Source: Bradyrhizobium sp. Ec3.3
Lineage (GTDB): Bacteria > Pseudomonadota > Alphaproteobacteria > Rhizobiales > Xanthobacteraceae
Reading direction: 5' to 3'
Assembly (NCBI RefSeq): GCF_000472925.1
Contig: NZ_AXAS01000025.1
Coordinates: 81,345 to 145,344, forward strand
DNA: 64,000 nucleotides
The stretch's first letter is position 1. Every line of letters begins with the position of its first letter. Both the position numbers and the translations under genes were made by a program. The notes under the pieces are model-generated. The model was not told the origin of the DNA, did no database searches, and saw only the letters and a list, made by a program, of their open reading frames with translations. Shown here in pieces: positions 42,453 to 49,127 of this stretch.

Positions 42453-42854
42453 ATGACCGTCACCATCTACCACAATCCCTCTTGCGGCACCTCGCGCAAC
42501 ACGCTCGCGATGATCCGGCAGAGCGGCGCCGAGCCCGTCGTCATCGAATACCTCAAGACACCGCCGACACGCGAACGGCTCAAGGAGCTGGTTGCAGAGA
42601 TGGGGATTTCGGTCCGCGCTCTACTGCGCGAAAAAGGCACGCCCTATCGGGAGCTCCGCCTCGAAGACCCGAACTGGACCGACGACCAGTTGCTCGATTT
42701 CATGATGGCGCATCCCATCCTCATCAACCGTCCGATCGTCGCGACGCCGAAGGGCGCGCGAGTGTGCCGGCCCTCGGAGGCCGTGATCGACCTTTTGGAC
42801 AAACCCGTCGGACGTTTCGTGAAGGAAGACGGCGAGGTGGTCGAGCCGCGCTAA
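42453..42854 (+). CDS. arsC: Arsenate reductase (glutaredoxin-dependent)
   Basis: This enzyme reduces arsenate to arsenite with glutathione/glutaredoxin. It has 133 residues, the usual family length. The catalytic Cys11 is in HNPSCGTSRN, and the arsenate-binding arginines are expected in LLREKGTPYRE, ILINRPIV and GARVCRPSE, matching Arg60/94/107 of the plasmid enzyme. No ars regulator or efflux gene is adjacent, so it is a housekeeping or orphan copy, or one of the ArsC-like proteins with another role. GGAG lies upstream of the ATG. Confidence 0.93.
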   Translation: MTVTIYHNPSCGTSRNTLAMIRQSGAEPVVIEYLKTPPTRERLKELVAEMGISVRALLREKGTPYRELRLEDPNWTDDQLLDFMMAHPILINRPIVATPKGARVCRPSEAVIDLLDKPVGRFVKEDGEVVEPR

Positions 42855-43208
42855 GCTTCAATCGCATCGCGAACGGCAGCCGCGTCACGCTTGCGGATCC
42901 GCGTCGCGATATCGCGATGCGCCCCATGACAATTCGCGCCCCTCGTATTTGTCGTAGATTTTCAGAAGACTTTAGCCGAGCAATTTACTCGAATTTTCGT
43001 CCTGATGCCGTAGGTCCCTGCCGGGTTCCATCCGGTTTCGCGAAGCAACATTGCGGCGGCGTGTGGAGCTGTTCACGAGCAGTCTCGCCAGCGCACCGAT
43101 CACGCGGCGAGCGGCTCCATCAATATCCGGTCTGACTTGGCGAGCCGGCTTGGCGCGCCAGCTTCGCAAGTCAGCCGGGCAAGGCGAACTTTGAATGACG
43201 ATTTTGGA
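42855..43208. other. 354-bp gap between arsC and the MarR gene
   Basis: No gene is seen. A loose dyad ACTTGGCGA (43134-43142) / TCGCAAGT (43165-43172) lies 37-75 bp before the MarR start and could be its operator. GAATGACGAT occurs twice just before the start codon. Confidence 0.4.
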
Positions 43209-43793
43209 ATGACGATGAATTTGGCACGCGAGTCGATCGAGCTTTTGGGGCAGCTCGCGCGGATTTTTCTGTTTGAAGAGGTCAAGCACGGCTTGCGCGA
43301 TCGGGAATGGATGGCGCTGCGCTTCCTTGCCCGCGCGAACAGATTTTCGCGGACGCCTTCGGCGCTGGCGAGCCATGTCGGCACGACCCGTGGCACGGCG
43401 TCCTACATCATCCAGGAGCTGGAGCAAAAGGGATATCTGGAGAAGACGCGATCGGCCAAGGACAAGCGTTCCGTGACGCTGAGCGTGACGCAGCAGGGCA
43501 AGAAGTTTCTGGTACGCGACCCCGTCAATGCCCTGGTGGATGCGATTGCGCTGCTCGACGAGGAGCGCAAGACGAGCTTTCGCGACGCGCTACGTCGCGT
43601 ACTGGACCAGTCGGATACCGGCCAGCAGCGGCACCGCGCCGACATTTGCCGGGGCTGCATGTTTCTGAGGGAGACGCGTAGCAATCCCGAGAGCGGGACG
43701 CCTGCCGAGTTCACCTGCCGCCTGTTCCGCGCCATCATCACGGACGTCGAGACCGAGCTGTTGTGCACGAGCTTCGAGCAGCGCAGGCAATAA
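43209..43793 (+). CDS. MarR-family regulator with a C-terminal cysteine cluster
   Basis: This is a 194-residue winged-helix regulator. The first 130 residues are a MarR domain: RFSRTPSALASHVGTTRGTASYIIQELEQKG as the HTH, then the wing KTRSAKDKRSVTLSVTQQG. A C-terminal extension carries Cys147 and Cys150 (DICRGCMF), Cys170 and Cys186, which could bind zinc or an Fe-S cluster, or sense redox state. The start is one of two close ATGs (43209 or 43215). The longer frame from 43137 has no supporting signals. Its target is unknown; the divergent gap upstream is the first candidate. Confidence 0.85.
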   Translation: MTMNLARESIELLGQLARIFLFEEVKHGLRDREWMALRFLARANRFSRTPSALASHVGTTRGTASYIIQELEQKGYLEKTRSAKDKRSVTLSVTQQGKKFLVRDPVNALVDAIALLDEERKTSFRDALRRVLDQSDTGQQRHRADICRGCMFLRETRSNPESGTPAEFTCRLFRAIITDVETELLCTSFEQRRQ

Positions 43794-43800
43794 CGCGGGA

Positions 43801-44760
43801 TCAGGGCGCCGTTTTCCGCGCCGGCAGAACCGCGCCGGCGCTGGTCAGCACGAGCAAACGCCCACTGTCGCTTTTGATCTCCTCGATGCGGCCGAGGCCC
43901 GGCACCTGTTGTCCGAGGATGGCCTCGACGACGCCGTTCGGCCCCTGAAGGATCGCGATGCCTTCATAGGCCTGACGAACCGACCAGCCCTTGACCACCT
44001 TCTTCGGAGGCGTCGCGTGCTCTGACGGCGACACCGAACCAGTGATCTCGGTGCCAGGGCCTGCCGACGCCACGACCGCCATGGGCTGGCCGGCAGACGC
44101 CGTCTGGGAGGCGACGGGAGCCGGCACAGGCGTCTGCGCCTGAGCGAGCTTCTCGAACTTCACGGTCGAAGCCGAGTTGACGCGCTCGATGCGGTCGAGA
44201 TTCTCGGCGAAGCGACCGAAGCGATCACTCGTGGTCTTGCTCGAGAGATCGACGGCGGTCCGCAAGCCGTCGAGATTCTCCGAGACACCGGAGACCTGAC
44301 GGCGCAACTGCGCGACCGTCTCGCGCAAATTCCTGATCTCGGCGCTGGTCGCCGCATTGGTCTGGCTCGGCTGCGTGGTCAGATAGGCGATGACGCCGGT
44401 GCAGGCGCTGACCACCAGACCAACCGCGATCGCCAGTGTCGCAAGCGGTACCACCCAGGAGGGACGCGGCGCCGGCGGCTTGGAGACGATCACGGCCGGC
44501 CGCACCGCGACCGACGCGGGCTTCGGTATCGCCATCTTGTCCAACCGGGCTTTGGCGCGAATACGCTTGAGCCCTTCGAGCGCTTCCTTTGCAACCGCTT
44601 CATCCGCCGCAACAGCCGACGCATTCCTGGTGCCCGCCTGAGGCGCGGCAGTGCGTGGCGAAGGGCCCTTACCTTTCGGATCTTGCGCGTCGCGGCGCTG
44701 CGTCGCTGCCCCCGACATGTCTGCCGGTCCATTCGGACGAGCCTGTCCATCGGACGACAT
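43801..44760 (-). CDS. Membrane-anchored coiled-coil protein of unknown function
   Basis: This 319-residue protein begins with a 100-residue charged and proline-rich cytoplasmic region. One transmembrane helix follows (about residues 106-129, VVPLATLAIAVGLVVSACTG). Then comes a periplasmic coiled coil (about 140-200, with RNLRETVAQLRRQVSGVSEN) and a linker rich in Ala/Pro. A compact C-terminal domain, GWSVRQAYEGIAILQGPNGV to the end, looks like the small beta domain found at the end of several Bradyrhizobium membrane proteins. It is convergent with the MarR gene. I do not recognise a function. Confidence 0.8.
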   Translation of the reverse strand: MSSDGQARPNGPADMSGAATQRRDAQDPKGKGPSPRTAAPQAGTRNASAVAADEAVAKEALEGLKRIRAKARLDKMAIPKPASVAVRPAVIVSKPPAPRPSWVVPLATLAIAVGLVVSACTGVIAYLTTQPSQTNAATSAEIRNLRETVAQLRRQVSGVSENLDGLRTAVDLSSKTTSDRFGRFAENLDRIERVNSASTVKFEKLAQAQTPVPAPVASQTASAGQPMAVVASAGPGTEITGSVSPSEHATPPKKVVKGWSVRQAYEGIAILQGPNGVVEAILGQQVPGLGRIEEIKSDSGRLLVLTSAGAVLPARKTAP

Positions 44761-45584
44761 TCAAAATGCTCCGTCTCGGTTCTTCTCACTGTTCGCGAAG
44801 CTAGATCGCCAAGCTTGTCCGAAACCGGCGCGGATGTCCGTTCGTCATGCCGGATACGACGCAACCAAGCGTAGTGCGCCGGCACGACACTCTGCAGTGC
44901 GGCATCAAAGCAACAGCGCGATCGCGATTTGCATTTGCGGCGTTTGTCTGGCGCTACCTGAGTCAAATTGGCGCACCCGCCTCAAAGGCTCAGGTGTCGA
45001 TGCAGGAGTCAAAATCCGCTTCCGAAGCGCGTTTACGCAAGCGCACAAAATGCCCGTGATTTCATGGCGTCGGCGACCGATCGAACCGGAACACGACAGA
45101 TGTAGTAAGGATGCTTAATCAACTGTTACGTTCTGAAATACCAAGAAGCAACCAGTAAAAACAAATAACATCAAGCCCGCTTACCAAGAGGTTTTTTCCG
45201 CGCGCTTGATCGGAATTCGGCAATTGTTACGGTCCTACTCAAGTGATTCTCGCCAGTTGGCGAGGAGAACGACACGGTTCAGCAATGTTCGGACGCAATC
45301 CGTAACTCGACGCAGCCGGACCAAATCGTTTCTCATCTGCTTCGCGAGGCCATCGTAAGGCGCTCGCCGAGCCTCACTTCGTAAGCGTTCAGTATCGAGT
45401 GGCGTAACAGGCCTGCAGACCGCAGGCGCTGAACGCGAAGGGCTGCCTGCGAACGTCATCACCGAACCACAACAAGCGTTCGCGGGGGAATATCGTCAAA
45501 CGGCATGGCTGTCGGTTCGGCCTGGGCATCACAAAAGTCTTCCCGGCAGAATCACGGCGAGTGCGAAACAGGGGCGAAAGACTG
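44761..45584. other. 824-bp intergenic region upstream of the flagellar regulator
   Basis: No convincing gene. The centre (45115-45240) is AT-rich for this genome. An 11-bp inverted repeat with one mismatch, ATCAAGCCCGC (45170-45180) and GCGCGCTTGAT (45200-45210), spans a TTTTTT run. A hairpin TTCTCGCC-AGTT-GGCGAGGAGAA lies at 45247-45269. This is probably the promoter and long leader of ftcR. Confidence 0.45.
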
Positions 45585-46352
45585 ATGTATATAATCGTTG
45601 ATGATCGCGAAAGCGTGGCGAACAGCTACATTACAGGGCTCGTTCGTGAAGGCGTTTCGTCGATCGGCTTCTCTTCCGGTGAATTCTGGGACTGGCTGCA
45701 ATCCGCAAGCGAAGCGGATCTCGAGGCCGTCGACGCCTTCCTCTTGGGGGATGTCGATGCGCGCGGAAGCATTCCGCGCGCGGTACGGAAGCGATCATCG
45801 GCTCCGATCATCGCCTTGAGCGGACTGAAGATGCTCAAGAATACGCTGGAGTTGTTCGAGGCCGGGGTCGACGACGTCGTCCACGTTCCTATCCACCTGC
45901 GCGAAATCCTCGCCAGGACTGCGGCGATCGCGCGCCGCCGGATGGGCGACAGCCCGCGGCCCTGCGAGACCAGGATCCAGGTCTTCTTCAACGGCCGTGA
46001 TCCGGAGATCGGCGGCCATGCTCTGACGCTCCCCCGCCGCGAGCTACGCATCCTTGAATACATGGTCGGCAACCACGGCAAATGGATCACGAAGACGCAG
46101 ATCTTCAATGCGGTCTACGGCATCTTCGAGTCGACCTATGACGAGAGCGTGATCGAGAGCCATGTCAGCAAGCTGCGCAAGAAGCTGCGCGATCGCCTCG
46201 GCTTCGATGCCATCGTGGCGCGGCGCTACGTCGGCTACCGGCTCGACATCCCCGTGAGCGAGACCATCGACGAGCCGATCGGGGAACTCCAGGACGTCGG
46301 CATCCTCCTCAACCGGTCGCATTCCAGCCCGGCGGCATACTCCGCGAGCTAA
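45585..46352 (+). CDS. ftcR: Flagellar transcriptional regulator FtcR/LafR (orphan response regulator)
   Basis: This is an OmpR-type regulator of 255 residues that switches on rhizobial flagellar genes (FtcR in Brucella, Rem in Sinorhizobium, LafR of the Bradyrhizobium lateral flagellum). The receiver domain (about 1-115) has the acidic pair Asp6-Asp7 in IIVDDRE, but the phosphoacceptor region reads LLGDVD and the conserved Lys-Pro is Val-Pro (VPIH), so it may not be phosphorylated normally. The winged-helix output domain (about 135-225) has LPRRELRILEYMVGNHGKWI and ESHVSKLRKKL. It lies alone on the plus strand and heads the minus-strand cluster. Confidence 0.92.
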   Translation: MYIIVDDRESVANSYITGLVREGVSSIGFSSGEFWDWLQSASEADLEAVDAFLLGDVDARGSIPRAVRKRSSAPIIALSGLKMLKNTLELFEAGVDDVVHVPIHLREILARTAAIARRRMGDSPRPCETRIQVFFNGRDPEIGGHALTLPRRELRILEYMVGNHGKWITKTQIFNAVYGIFESTYDESVIESHVSKLRKKLRDRLGFDAIVARRYVGYRLDIPVSETIDEPIGELQDVGILLNRSHSSPAAYSAS

Positions 46353-46369
46353 CAGCTCAAAGCCAGACG

Positions 46370-46437
46370 AGGTCCCTGCGCACAACGTGCGCGGGGATGA
46401 CAGTCGCAGCGGCAAACTCCGTCATTGCGAGCGCAGT
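46370..46437. repeat. Partial copies of intergenic repeats after ftcR
   Basis: TGCGCACAACGTGCGC with a GGGGATGACAG flank (46377-46402) resembles the family B core. CGTCATTGCGAGCGCAG (46421-46437) is the outer arm of the family A repeat at 5421. They lie between the convergent ftcR and FliL-like genes. Confidence 0.5.
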
Positions 46438-46482
46438 TGACCTTTCGCTGCTTATGCCAATCCCCGCCGGCAGCTTTTGAAG

Positions 46483-46938
46483 CTACGGCTTGGGCTGGAA
46501 TTCCTCGCGCGAGACGTAGTTGAAATCCTCGACCAGGACGTCCTGAATGACGTCGGCCTGCATACGCTCGTTGACGCGCTGCTTGATGGCGGCCGTCAGG
46601 ATGGACAGGTCGTATCGGGCGAGCTTCCTGAAATCCAGGCGGTCGTCCGCGTAAATCTTTCGGAAGGCTTCATCGATGACGAACGGATCCGGCGGAACGG
46701 TGAGCTGATGCATCGTCCGCGCCTCGACCGTGTAGACGAACCGCGCGACGATGTAGCCCTGCACGCTGCCGTTCTCGACCATCGGCACGCTGAGCGCCCG
46801 CGTCTTCTGGTACTGCAGGCCGTCGAGATATTCGTCCTTGTGGATCAGGCCGCCGTTCTCTTTCCAATAGGCGACCGCATAGCTTCCGCCCGCGGTGAGG
46901 ACGCACACCCAGAGTCCGGTGAGGAGCAGCCTGATCAT
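46483..46938 (-). CDS. FliL-like single-pass protein of the flagellar cluster
   Basis: This 151-residue protein has an N-terminal membrane anchor (about residues 1-24, MIRLLLTGLWVCVLTAGG) and a periplasmic domain. The domain begins YIVARFVYTVEA and ends with IKQRVNERMQADVIQDVLVEDF, which recalls the C-terminus of FliL (an INxxL-G-V-xxVLFxDF-like pattern). It may support the stator, like FliL or its paralogue MotF described in Sinorhizobium. Its start overlaps the stop of the FlgN-like gene by 4 bases. It is the last gene of the minus-strand cluster. FliL similarity is my inference. Confidence 0.7.
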   Translation of the reverse strand: MIRLLLTGLWVCVLTAGGSYAVAYWKENGGLIHKDEYLDGLQYQKTRALSVPMVENGSVQGYIVARFVYTVEARTMHQLTVPPDPFVIDEAFRKIYADDRLDFRKLARYDLSILTAAIKQRVNERMQADVIQDVLVEDFNYVSREEFQPKP

Positions 46939-47429
46939 TTGCCCTCCTGCGAAGTTTTGCCGCTATAAGTGCCGTCCGACTCGGCCTCCCTGATCGCCCG
47001 CACGATGATCTCAGCCACCTCGCGCACCGCGTCGTAGTGCATCTCGAGGACCGCGCGGTTCTTCTCGAGCTTCCGCCGCAGGTTCTGAATTTCCTCGGTG
47101 ACCTCGGCCTCCGCGCCGAGGTGGAGCTGCGCGCGCATCAGGCGGACGAATTCCAGCATGCTACGACTCTTGCGCGTGCTGAAATCGTCGAAATCGATCT
47201 TCTTGCCCGTCTGGAGTGCGAGCGTCTCCTCCTCGATGACCCTCTCGAGCCGCCGGATGGCCGCGAGCAGGCCACGCACCTCGTCGGACCTGGACGGATC
47301 GACCGCCACGGGCGCGGGCTCGGCGCGCACATCCGGCAGATGCACGGGTAGCGCCGCTTCGCCCGCCCCCCCGGTCTCCGTGTCCCACTGCTCCGCCGCC
47401 ATGCTCGTTGCGCGTTCTTCCGCCTGCAT
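46935..47429 (-). CDS. flgN: FlgN-like flagellar export chaperone
   Basis: This 164-residue protein has a disordered acidic N-terminus (about 1-50) and a long helical part with DFDDFSTRKSRSMLEFVRLM and LRRKLEKNRAVLEMHYDAVREV, ending ESDGTY. The pattern of small helical chaperone with NRAVLEMHYxAVxEV near the end is that of alphaproteobacterial FlgN, which guides the hook-associated proteins FlgK and FlgL to the export gate. It has the FlgN place in rhizobial clusters, next to the rod-binding protein. An ATG at 47402 is an alternative start. Confidence 0.72.
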   Translation of the reverse strand: MQAEERATSMAAEQWDTETGGAGEAALPVHLPDVRAEPAPVAVDPSRSDEVRGLLAAIRRLERVIEEETLALQTGKKIDFDDFSTRKSRSMLEFVRLMRAQLHLGAEAEVTEEIQNLRRKLEKNRAVLEMHYDAVREVAEIIVRAIREAESDGTYSGKTSQEGK

Positions 47430-47467
47430 CTCAAGTCACCTTCCCGCTCGTCTCAATCCCACCCAGA

Positions 47468-47953
47468 TCATCCGGCTTTTTCCGACTTGCCATCCGCAGC
47501 CGCCGGATGCGCAGATGCAAGCTGCCTCGCAATGCCGATCCCCTTGCCTTGCGCGAGCTGATTGCCGAGCTGCTCCGCCAGCATCGAGCGCCAGATGCCG
47601 CCCGCGGTACCCTTGCCGAACAGGTCCTGCGCGTTCTGCGGCAACATCGTCTCGACGAAGACCTGGAGAACGAAAGCCTCGAACTTGCGGTAGACGTCGC
47701 CCGAGGACGGAGCCTTGATCACCCGCACCGGTGCGGCCGCATTCGAGGAGTCGAGCGAGGCCTCCGGCGTCTTTGTCGCCACCTGATCGCCGGCGACGCT
47801 CGCCGCTCTGGTGGCCTCGGTTTCCATCGTGGCAGCAAAGTCGGCATCCGACGACTTCAGCGCATCGAGCTTCGCGGTGGCCGCACGCTGCGTCACCGGG
47901 TCGGCGGCCTCCAGGACGTCGAGGACGACGTCGGGCGTCGGTGTCACGATCAT
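47468..47953 (-). CDS. flgJ: Rod-binding protein, FlgJ N-terminal domain-like
   Basis: This 161-residue protein matches the N-terminal rod-binding (scaffolding) domain of FlgJ: KFEAFVLQVFVETMLPQNAQ, FGKGTAGGIWRSMLAEQL and GIGIARQL. The muramidase domain of enterobacterial FlgJ is absent, as is usual in Rhizobiales, where a separate lytic transglycosylase does that work. One is encoded at 56676. It acts in the periplasm in rod assembly. It lies 14 bp below the FliJ-like gene. Confidence 0.85.
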   Translation of the reverse strand: MIVTPTPDVVLDVLEAADPVTQRAATAKLDALKSSDADFAATMETEATRAASVAGDQVATKTPEASLDSSNAAAPVRVIKAPSSGDVYRKFEAFVLQVFVETMLPQNAQDLFGKGTAGGIWRSMLAEQLGNQLAQGKGIGIARQLASAHPAAADGKSEKAG

Positions 47954-47966
47954 GTATCGGCTCCGG

Positions 47967-48371
47967 TTAGCTGCTTATGGACGTCCAGTCGCGCGCACCG
48001 GAGTGCGCGCCGGCGATCTCCTCGAGGACGCGCATCTCCGCCTCGCGCTGCTTGCTCGCGATCACACCTCTTGCGACCTGCTCTAGATGTTTCACGCGTC
48101 GGCTTTGAGCATGGACCTGGCCGAGCTGCTTCTCGGCTTCGGCCTGGACCGCGCGGGCCCCGACGCTGGTTGTCGCAAGACGCCGCGAGATCGAATAGCT
48201 CGACGAGCCGGCCGGCAGCTCCGCGTCATTGAGGGCGCCGACCAGATAGACCTCCTCGTCCTGCAAGTGCTGCTCCCGCTGCCTGAGCTGCACGAGCTGC
48301 CACTCGGACAGCCGAAGTTGCAGCTTCATCAGCGAGACCAAGCGCGTGAGCCTTTCTGCACGTGACGTCAT
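47967..48371 (-). CDS. FliJ-like coiled-coil flagellar export protein
   Basis: This 134-residue protein is predicted almost wholly helical, with heptad-rich stretches such as LRQREQHLQDEEVYLVGALN and VQAEAEKQLGQVHAQSRRVKHLEQ. The size and composition match FliJ, the stalk of the export ATPase FliI that also escorts chaperones. No strict motif exists for this family, so the name rests on its look and place: just after fliR and before the rod-binding protein. Confidence 0.7.
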   Translation of the reverse strand: MTSRAERLTRLVSLMKLQLRLSEWQLVQLRQREQHLQDEEVYLVGALNDAELPAGSSSYSISRRLATTSVGARAVQAEAEKQLGQVHAQSRRVKHLEQVARGVIASKQREAEMRVLEEIAGAHSGARDWTSISS

Positions 48372-48374
48372 CGA

Positions 48375-49127
48375 TCATTCCGCCAGAAACGACGTCACGC
48401 CGATCATGAACTGCGTCAGGAGCTCATCGCTGATCAGATAGAGCAGCAAGAGCCCGCCGAGCAAAACGAACGGCACCGAGATGAAATAGACCGGGATGGA
48501 CGGCGTCAGCTTGTTGACCAGGCCGACGGCCAGATTGACGATGACGGAGTAGACGATGAAGGGACTGGTGATCCGCAGCGTCAGCACGAAGGCTTCGGAG
48601 AGACGGTTGACGAGCTGCGAAAGCGCGACATCGCCGCCGAGCCTGTCGCCGGGATGCCAGACGTCGTAGGAATTCATGAGCCCTCTGAGTACCTGCCAGT
48701 GCTGGTCGGTCATGAAGAACAGCGTGGTCACGGCCGCCATGATCAGCGGGACCAGCGCCGGCGCCGGATCGGTATCGCCGACCGGCGTTCCCGGGATGTT
48801 GGAAAGCCCGATCGCGCCCGCCATCGCGGTCGCCATGGTCTGAAGCGCAAGGAAGAACACACGCCCGGCGATGCCGATGATGCTGCCGGTGAACAGCTCC
48901 GAACCGATCAGCGAGGCCAGCGTGAGCGGCTGCGCGTCTGTCAGGAGCGGCTTGAGCGTCGCGACCAGGATCGGCGCCAGCGCAAAGGTCGTGACGATCG
49001 CGACGAACAGGCGGATCTGAACGGGAATGTTGACGCTGGAAAAGCCGGGCACCAGCATCAGGCAGGCGCCGATGCGACAGAACACGATGAAGGTGGCCAG
49101 AACGCTGTCCGCAAGACCGCTGATCAC
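48375..49127 (-). CDS. fliR: Flagellar export gate protein FliR
   Basis: This 250-residue inner-membrane protein has about six to eight hydrophobic segments. ATFIVFCRIGACLMLVPGFSS at the N-terminus, FALQTMATAMAGAIGLSN-like residues mid-way and ITSPFIVYSVIVNLAVGLVNKL are typical FliR/FHIPEP gate segments. It starts with GTG, which overlaps the flhA stop by 4 bases. With FliP and FliQ it forms the export channel. Confidence 0.95.
   Translation of the reverse strand: MISGLADSVLATFIVFCRIGACLMLVPGFSSVNIPVQIRLFVAIVTTFALAPILVATLKPLLTDAQPLTLASLIGSELFTGSIIGIAGRVFFLALQTMATAMAGAIGLSNIPGTPVGDTDPAPALVPLIMAAVTTLFFMTDQHWQVLRGLMNSYDVWHPGDRLGGDVALSQLVNRLSEAFVLTLRITSPFIVYSVIVNLAVGLVNKLTPSIPVYFISVPFVLLGGLLLLYLISDELLTQFMIGVTSFLAE

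Noticed and set aside
45235..45462. 75-codon minus-strand frame upstream of ftcR
   Set aside because: There is no convincing ribosome site, the composition is Arg/Ser-rich, and a hairpin lies at its end.
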